Positions 44,466-49,082 of a DNA stretch of 49,082 nt are shown here, piece by piece (positions within the stretch are counted from its first letter, which is position 1; every line of letters starts with the position of its first letter). The DNA lies in the NCBI GenBank assembly GCA_029213145.1, contig JARGNK010000013.1, positions 1 through 49,082 of the forward strand. The letters run 5' to 3'. The notes beneath the pieces were generated by a model. The model searched no databases. It was not told the origin of the DNA and saw nothing but the letters and a program-made list of their open reading frames with translations. The stretch is from Rubripirellula sp. (GTDB lineage Bacteria > Planctomycetota > Planctomycetia > Pirellulales > Pirellulaceae). Position numbers and translations under genes: made by a program.

Positions 44466-47465
44466 ATGCCACCGGAAGAATCAATTCGGGCTGAAGCATC
44501 AACCGTTCATCGAAACGGTGGCGGTGATGGCTTGGATGCGAAAGGTTCCGATGCCGACGTAGAGCAAATTGCCGACGCGGAGCAAATTGCTCAGGCTAAG
44601 ACCGTTATCCGAGGTTCTTCACGGGCCAATCAGCCGCTTGGCCGATCGGGGCGATTGAATCAATCGCCAGCCGAAGTCTCACAGGTTCTTTTGGGCCAAT
44701 GCCTGAACCACTTCCGGCTTGAGGAGCTGATCGGTGGCGGAGGGATGGGGGCGGTGTTTCGCGCTCATGATGAGAAATTGGATCGAACGGTCGCGATTAA
44801 GGTGATCCCGTTTGTTCGCGATGACGCTGATTTGCAGAGGCGGTATCGCAACGAGGCCCAAAGCGCAGCGAAGCTGGACCATCCCCGAATTGCGAGAGTC
44901 TTTGACGCGGGCGTCCAAGATGAGTGGCATTACATCGTTTTCGAATACATCGAAGGAACCAATATCCGTGATCTGGTAAATCACAGTGGTGTGCTGTCGA
45001 TTGATGAAGCAGTCTTTTACACCTGCCAGCTCGCCGATGCACTCCAGCATGCTGCCGATCGGGGTATCGTCCACCGGGACATCAAGCCTTCGAATGTGCT
45101 GATTGGCGAAGGAGGCAAAATCAAGCTTGTCGATATGGGGTTGGCTCGCTCCGACAGTTTGGATCTCAGCGAGGACATGACGGCAAGCGGGGTCACGCTC
45201 GGGACCTTCGATTACATTTCTCCCGAGCAAGCACGTGATCCCCGAGATGCAGATTTGCGAAGCGATCTCTACTCGCTTGGTTGCACCTTGTATTTCATGG
45301 TTACGGGGCAACCGCCTTACCCAGGCGGGACGATGCTTCAAAAACTACTCAGCCACGGCAATTCGCCGCCGCCGAACCCGAGTGTTCTGCGTTCCGAGGT
45401 CAGTGAGAATCTGGTTGCGGTCATTCAGAAAATGTTGGCCAAGAATCCAGCTGACCGGTATCAAATTGCTGGCGATTTGATCGCCGATTTACGCGAGGTG
45501 GCGGTCCGAGATGGGCTGATTCGCAGCCAAACTCTCGGGCCCGTGACGATTTCCGAACCGAACATCTTGCTGCGATGGTTGGAGCAGCATGGGCCGTGGG
45601 CAATCGCTGTCACGCTGCTGCTGGCCATTGGCGGCTGGTTGTATTTGGATTCCGCCGCAAGTCGCCAGGACATCATTGTGCCAGTGTCAGCAGCGCGGCC
45701 GTCGAGCGGATCAGTTGCGGCGGCACCGTCCGATGGCACCGAAGAAACGATCGTTCCACAAGAGCCAACCCCGTTAATTAACGAGGCAGAAACAAACAGA
45801 CTGCCACAACCGTCGGGCCGTTTCGATTCGACAGCAGAGTCTCAAACCCGTGAAATGACCGAACAGGGGGCACGGAATTCTATCGGGGAACTGGAGTCCC
45901 CAACCGAACTGGAGTCCCCAACCGAACTGGAGTCCCCAACCGAACTGGAGACCCCGGGCGAACTGGAGACCCCGGGCGAACTGGAGTCCCCGAGCGGAGG
46001 AGAGTCTCCAGCTGAAGTCGAGCCTCGAACCGAACCGGAGTCTTCCGGCGAACTGGAATCAACGAATTCCAACGGTATGGAACAGGGGTCAACAGGTGAA
46101 CCGGGGACGTTGAATCAGAACGGGACCAACTTGGATTCACGAATCGAACCAGAAATACTGGATCCCAAAGAGCGTCAGTCGATCGAAGTAGATCCAAGTC
46201 CCAGCGGAATTCCCAATGATGAAGTTGATGCCGGTCCTGTAACTTCACTCTCCGTCGTTCGTCTGGTTACGCCCGCGGAAATTGCTGCTGGTGAGGAAGA
46301 TGGAGTTGCTTTGGCGGTCAGTCTCAAGGAGGCGTTTGACTTGGCCGCGATGCATGATGCAGATCGGATCGAGATTGCTACAGAAACGGTTTTTAGCGGG
46401 CCGGTGCAATTGCAAACAGATGTTCTGATTACCTCAACTGTCCCTGGCGGCAGTCGCATTGTCTTTGTCACGGGCGAGCTTCGCAGCATGGAGCGAACGA
46501 GGATGTGCTCAGTCGGCAATCATCAGGTCGAATTCGAAGACCTGCATTTCATATGGGATGTTCCGAGTCGGGAATTCGAGGGCGGGGCCATTTTCGAAAT
46601 CCACGATAACCCGTTGGTGCGATTAACGGATTGCACCGTGACCGTGAATAATCCGACCCTGCAAGATGAAGTTTTCGCCTTTGAGGTTATCACCGATCCT
46701 CAGAAATTCTCGATCGAGAATCGTGAACAAATCGTTGATTATCCAGAAGTCTGGTTGGAATTGAACAACGTGATCGTGCGTGGGCAGATGACCATGCTGG
46801 GCATGGATTATGCGGCGAAATTGATGGTGTTTTGGGATAATGGATTGCTGGCGGTTACCGAGCGGATGATTGATACCGCAGGTGCGTTGCAGGAATTACC
46901 GTTGGGTGCCGAGCCGATCCTTCTGTCATTGACCTACGTCACGGTTCACGCGCCGTTGGGGATCATGCGGACGCGGGTTGGTGTTAGCGGCTCCTATCCC
47001 GCACCGGTTGATCGTTTCGCCCGCAAGAGCGTTTTTTGGGTCGATCCCTCGCTCCCCTATTTCGAATTCTTGGGGATTCCGACTCTTCAGTCGCCACTCC
47101 CGCTACTGACCTTGCGGGGAGTGTCCAATGCTTACGATGTGGAACCGACTCTCGCTGATCCTGTTCTGCGACTGTTTGCCGCAGATGGGGAAATGTCGAT
47201 CACACGAATGAATGATTTGGTGGTCTCGACGCCCGCGTGGGTGGATGACCTACGCCCGACTTGGCAAGTGGATTGGGCAATCGCTGGTGTTGCCGAGATC
47301 CCTGCTAACGAGCGGATTGCGGCCGATTATCTGCAAAATGATCTGTCATCCATTGGATTTGATGCTAATTCACTGCCGAATATTCCCGATGAAAGTTCCA
47401 GCAGGGGGAGTGGATCTGCGATCGAATTGGAGCAAAATATCCCAAGTAAATCAGAAGAATCGTGA
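44466..47465 (+). CDS. Transmembrane Ser/Thr protein kinase with long repeat-bearing ectodomain
   Basis: The 999-residue protein is a bacterial Hanks-type kinase. Its cytoplasmic domain (about 80-345) has the glycine loop IGGGGMGAVF (89-98), lysine K112 in AIKVI, HRDIKPSN (203-210), DMG (223-225, for DFG) and TFDYISPEQ. A membrane helix lies at about 378-395. Then come a Pro/Glu-rich linker with hexapeptide repeats (about 475-530) and a 400-residue C-terminal part with strand-rich segments (IEIATETVFSGPVQLQTDVL) that could be a beta-helix-like sensor. TTG and GTG starts upstream are less likely than ATG 44466. The ectodomain would sense an unknown signal. The FHA protein at 17.7 kb is a possible reader of such phosphorylation. 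Confidence 0.93.
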   Translation: MPPEESIRAEASTVHRNGGGDGLDAKGSDADVEQIADAEQIAQAKTVIRGSSRANQPLGRSGRLNQSPAEVSQVLLGQCLNHFRLEELIGGGGMGAVFRAHDEKLDRTVAIKVIPFVRDDADLQRRYRNEAQSAAKLDHPRIARVFDAGVQDEWHYIVFEYIEGTNIRDLVNHSGVLSIDEAVFYTCQLADALQHAADRGIVHRDIKPSNVLIGEGGKIKLVDMGLARSDSLDLSEDMTASGVTLGTFDYISPEQARDPRDADLRSDLYSLGCTLYFMVTGQPPYPGGTMLQKLLSHGNSPPPNPSVLRSEVSENLVAVIQKMLAKNPADRYQIAGDLIADLREVAVRDGLIRSQTLGPVTISEPNILLRWLEQHGPWAIAVTLLLAIGGWLYLDSAASRQDIIVPVSAARPSSGSVAAAPSDGTEETIVPQEPTPLINEAETNRLPQPSGRFDSTAESQTREMTEQGARNSIGELESPTELESPTELESPTELETPGELETPGELESPSGGESPAEVEPRTEPESSGELESTNSNGMEQGSTGEPGTLNQNGTNLDSRIEPEILDPKERQSIEVDPSPSGIPNDEVDAGPVTSLSVVRLVTPAEIAAGEEDGVALAVSLKEAFDLAAMHDADRIEIATETVFSGPVQLQTDVLITSTVPGGSRIVFVTGELRSMERTRMCSVGNHQVEFEDLHFIWDVPSREFEGGAIFEIHDNPLVRLTDCTVTVNNPTLQDEVFAFEVITDPQKFSIENREQIVDYPEVWLELNNVIVRGQMTMLGMDYAAKLMVFWDNGLLAVTERMIDTAGALQELPLGAEPILLSLTYVTVHAPLGIMRTRVGVSGSYPAPVDRFARKSVFWVDPSLPYFEFLGIPTLQSPLPLLTLRGVSNAYDVEPTLADPVLRLFAADGEMSITRMNDLVVSTPAWVDDLRPTWQVDWAIAGVAEIPANERIAADYLQNDLSSIGFDANSLPNIPDESSSRGSGSAIELEQNIPSKSEES
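45888..45995 (+). repeat. Six 18-bp tandem repeats coding ELESPT-type hexapeptides
   Basis: Each unit begins GAACTGGAG and encodes Glu-Leu-Glu-(Ser/Thr)-Pro-(Thr/Gly/Ser). The first three units are identical, the next two are identical to each other, and the sixth diverges. Weaker copies continue to about 46049. The array keeps frame and forms part of the linker after the kinase membrane helix. Confidence 0.95.
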
Positions 47466-47507
47466 TCGCGATTTGACTTTTAGGGTCGTCTGAGACTTAA
47501 TTGAAGT

Positions 47508-47527
47508 AGATCGATTGATTTCGATCT
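47508..47527 (+). terminator. Inverted repeat after the kinase gene
   Basis: AGATCGA, loop TTGATT, TCGATCT: a perfect seven-base stem 42 bases after the kinase stop. No T-run follows (TCCTCATGG), so it is only a candidate terminator. Confidence 0.4.
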
Positions 47528-47637
47528 TCCTCATGGACCCACCCCACCCCGGTTGTTTCCTCTGCGGCATCTTTGCTAGCGGTTGGGAAGCGTGAAACTT
47601 TGCCGGAAATGACGCTCAAAGCCTTGGAGAATTCTGA

Positions 47638-48033
47638 ATGAAACGTTTGGTTGTGATGTTTGGTTGCTTGGTGCTGCTCGCTAGTCCGGCGATGGCTATC
47701 AGTGAATTTGGCAAGCAATGGAAAGGAAAATTCCTCGGCGGCGAAGAAGTCGATGAGGACTTCAAGAAACTTGGGCGTAAAGCTGGCTGCTATGTTTGTC
47801 ACGTCAAAGGTGAGGACAAGAAGAAGGTCCGAAACGAGTATGGCAAGGCCCTTCACAAGTTCCTCAAGGCAGAAGATTTCCCCAAGGATTACGTAAAAGC
47901 AAATCCGGAAGAAGCCAAGGCAAAAATCTTGGAGGGTTTCAAAAAGGCTGGTGAATTAAATAGTAAGGATGGCAAGAAGTTCTCCGAGAAGATCGAGAAC
48001 AACGAACTCCCCGCCACTGACGCCGGACTGTAA
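47638..48033 (+). CDS. Small secreted CXXCH protein (cytochrome c-like)
   Basis: The 131-residue protein has a signal peptide (MKRLVVMFGCLVLLASPAMA, 1-20) and a mature part rich in Lys and Glu. CYVCH (51-55) is a heme c attachment motif, and a distal Met is absent, so the second axial ligand is unclear. The helices on both sides (EVDEDFKKLGRKAG, KVRNEYGKALHKFL) have normal charge patterning. It may be a monoheme cytochrome or a zinc/metal-binding protein using the same motif. No family recognised beyond that. A strong terminator lies 60 bases after its stop. Confidence 0.65.
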   Translation: MKRLVVMFGCLVLLASPAMAISEFGKQWKGKFLGGEEVDEDFKKLGRKAGCYVCHVKGEDKKKVRNEYGKALHKFLKAEDFPKDYVKANPEEAKAKILEGFKKAGELNSKDGKKFSEKIENNELPATDAGL

Positions 48034-48092
48034 ATCTTTCCGGATCTGAACTAGCCCAAGTGACCTTCGCTACGGTCGCTGATTAGAATCTT

Positions 48093-48134
48093 AAACCGCT
48101 TGCTGAAACTTCGAGTTTGCAAGCGGTTTTTTTT
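48093..48134 (+). terminator. Rho-independent terminator
   Basis: Arms AAACCGCTTGC (48093-48103) and GCAAGCGGTTT (48119-48129) with an inner AAACT-TCG-AGTTT stem, followed by eight T (48127-48134). This is the best terminator in the window and should end the transcript of the CXXCH gene. Confidence 0.9.
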
Positions 48135-48169
48135 GCGCCTTCCCTGCCCTGCTCTTACCTGGTGTGCCA

Positions 48170-48823
48170 ATGACCAATCGATTTTTGATGACGCTCTGTT
48201 GCGGTCTTACTGTGGCTTGCTCGTTTGTCAGTCCTGCTTTCGCAGCAGATCCCGCCACCGAGGAAGGTTTTGTTTCGCTCTTTGATGGCAATTCGATGAA
48301 CGGGTGGAGGCCATCAACAGAGAATCCAGAGAGCTGGAAAGTTAAAGATGGAACGCTGATGTGTGACGGACCACGTTGTCATTTGTTTTACACCGGTGAT
48401 CTTGCACCGTTCAAGAATTTCCACTTCAAGGCAGAAGTGATGACCACCCCCGGCAGCAATGCCGGTATCTATTTTCACACGAGGTATCAGGAGTCAGGAT
48501 GGCCAAAGTACGGCTTCGAATGCCAAGTCAACGTGAGCCACCGTGACGTTAAAAAGACCAGCAGCCTGTACGGTGTGGACAATGTGGCGGATCCGGGGGT
48601 TAAAGATAATGAGTGGTATACGCAGGAGATCATCGTCCAAGACAAAGTCGTTACTTTGAAGGTGAACGGTAAAACGTTGGTTGAGTACACTGAACCGGCG
48701 GACCAAGCTGCATTCAGCAAAGATTTCGAGCGGCGACTCGGTGAGGGCACGTTTGCACTTCAGGCCCACGATCCCAAGAGTGTTGTCTACTTTCGCAATC
48801 TTCGCGTCAAAAAACTTGACTGA
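48170..48823 (+). CDS. Secreted DUF1080 (3-keto-disaccharide hydrolase-like) protein
   Basis: The 217-residue protein has a signal peptide (about 1-25, FVSPAFAAD) and a DUF1080 domain, a lectin-like jellyroll: GFVSLFDGNSMNGWR at its start, SWKVKDGTLMCDG, PGSNAGIYFHTRY, KYGFECQVNV and DNEWYTQEIIVQDKVVTLKVNGK, ending VVYFRNLRVKKL. The family is abundant in planctomycetes and is linked to degradation of 3-keto-glycosides or to polysaccharide binding. ATG 48170 is chosen over GTG 48164. The terminator upstream separates it from the CXXCH gene, so it has its own promoter, not identified. A hairpin lies 17 bases after the stop. Confidence 0.9.
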   Translation: MTNRFLMTLCCGLTVACSFVSPAFAADPATEEGFVSLFDGNSMNGWRPSTENPESWKVKDGTLMCDGPRCHLFYTGDLAPFKNFHFKAEVMTTPGSNAGIYFHTRYQESGWPKYGFECQVNVSHRDVKKTSSLYGVDNVADPGVKDNEWYTQEIIVQDKVVTLKVNGKTLVEYTEPADQAAFSKDFERRLGEGTFALQAHDPKSVVYFRNLRVKKLD

Positions 48824-48840
48824 TTGTTTGCACGCTCAGA

Positions 48841-48865
48841 GCGGCATTCGTTAGACGAATGTCGC
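48841..48865 (+). terminator. Strong hairpin after the DUF1080 gene
   Basis: GCGGCATTCG (48841-48850), loop TTAGA, CGAATGTCGC (48856-48865): ten base pairs with one G-U. No T-run follows, so it may terminate weakly or protect the 3' end. Confidence 0.5.
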
Positions 48866-48872
48866 ACGCGAA

Positions 48873-48929
48873 TTCGACAAACAGCCCTGAGTTCGACAAA
48901 CAGCCCTGAGTTCGACAAACAGCCCTGAG
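48873..48929 (+). repeat. 19-bp tandem repeat, three perfect copies
   Basis: Unit TTCGACAAACAGCCCTGAG at 48873-48891, 48892-48910 and 48911-48929, all identical, directly after the hairpin at 48841-48865. Nineteen is not a multiple of three, so it is not coding. Confidence 0.95.
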
Positions 48930-49012
48930 TTTGCGAATTTGTTTGACGACTTACTGGTGAACACGAAATCGAGCGACACCGCGAATGCTGCATGTTGGTG
49001 ACCAGCGCCCAC

Positions 49013-49082
49013 AAAAGCGGAATACTGCAAAAGCGGAATACTGCAAAAGCGGAATACTGCAAAAGCGGAATACTGCAAAAGC
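49013..49082 (+). repeat. 16-bp tandem repeat, at least four copies, cut by the window end
   Basis: Unit AAAAGCGGAATACTGC at 49013, 49029, 49045 and 49061, then AAAAGC to the last base. All copies are identical, so the array probably continues beyond the window. The unit differs from the 19-bp array 84 bases to the left. Confidence 0.95.

Noticed and set aside
48873..49082. CRISPR array
   Set aside because: The units are 19 and 16 bp with no spacers between copies, and no cas gene is near.

Overview
The window reads as a chromosomal segment of a planctomycete, most likely from the Pirellulales (Rhodopirellula/Blastopirellula-like). This is inferred from content, not from a marker gene. It has a Ser/Thr kinase with a transmembrane segment and a large extracellular C-terminus, an ECF sigma/anti-sigma pair followed by a large secreted protein, a Tat-type sugar isomerase, DUF1573 and DUF1080 secreted proteins, a MoxR-like ATPase/VWA pair, few clear Shine-Dalgarno sequences and moderate GC. 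I see no rRNA, tRNA, insertion sequence, prophage or CRISPR array.

Layout. 1-8.0 kb: the start of a GT39-type glycosyltransferase (minus, cut by the window edge), a small secreted protein, RNase R, a phytanoyl-CoA dioxygenase-like protein, and full-length cobalamin-dependent methionine synthase metH (minus). 8.4-11.0 kb: a membrane-anchored proline/acid-rich protein and a BY-kinase/ParA-like ATPase with an altered Walker A. 11.0-14.9 kb (minus): one 1052-residue polypeptide that fuses all three AmmeMemoRadiSam components (radical SAM, AMMECR1, MEMO) and carries an extra unassigned segment, followed by a DJ-1/PfpI protein. 15.0-17.4 kb: gcvT, gcvH and a lipoate/octanoate transferase-like protein, a compact glycine-cleavage/lipoylation unit. 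17.7-21.9 kb: an FHA protein, an ECF sigma factor, a zinc-finger anti-sigma factor and a secreted alpha/beta-hydrolase-like protein that seems to lack its nucleophile; the last three genes overlap translationally. 22.2-28.2 kb: a Tat-exported hydroxypyruvate-isomerase-like protein, a membrane protein that may be split by a frameshift, a MoxR/Mg-chelatase-like ATPase and its VWA partner.

28.3-34.5 kb (minus): rsgA, ftsH and recQ. 34.6-40.5 kb: a zinc-dependent dehydrogenase, a CPXCG zinc protein, several small orphan genes, then secreted proteins (a DUF1573 protein, a ten-cysteine protein and an unknown) that include a 14-bp tandem array. 40.6-44.0 kb (minus): a K+-dependent-type membrane pyrophosphatase followed by a DHDPS/NAL-family aldolase. 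44.5-48.8 kb: the long Ser/Thr kinase, a small CXXCH protein and a DUF1080 protein. The window ends in two further short tandem arrays (19 bp and 16 bp).

How the genes fit together. MetH, GcvT/GcvH and the lipoyl enzyme share one-carbon/folate metabolism. RNase R, RsgA, FtsH and RecQ are housekeeping RNA, ribosome, protein and DNA maintenance. The FHA protein, ECF sigma module and Ser/Thr kinase are signalling components. The points most worth following are the three-in-one AmmeMemoRadiSam protein with its extra segment, the sigma/anti-sigma/dead-hydrolase operon, and the BY-kinase-like protein without the Walker A lysine.
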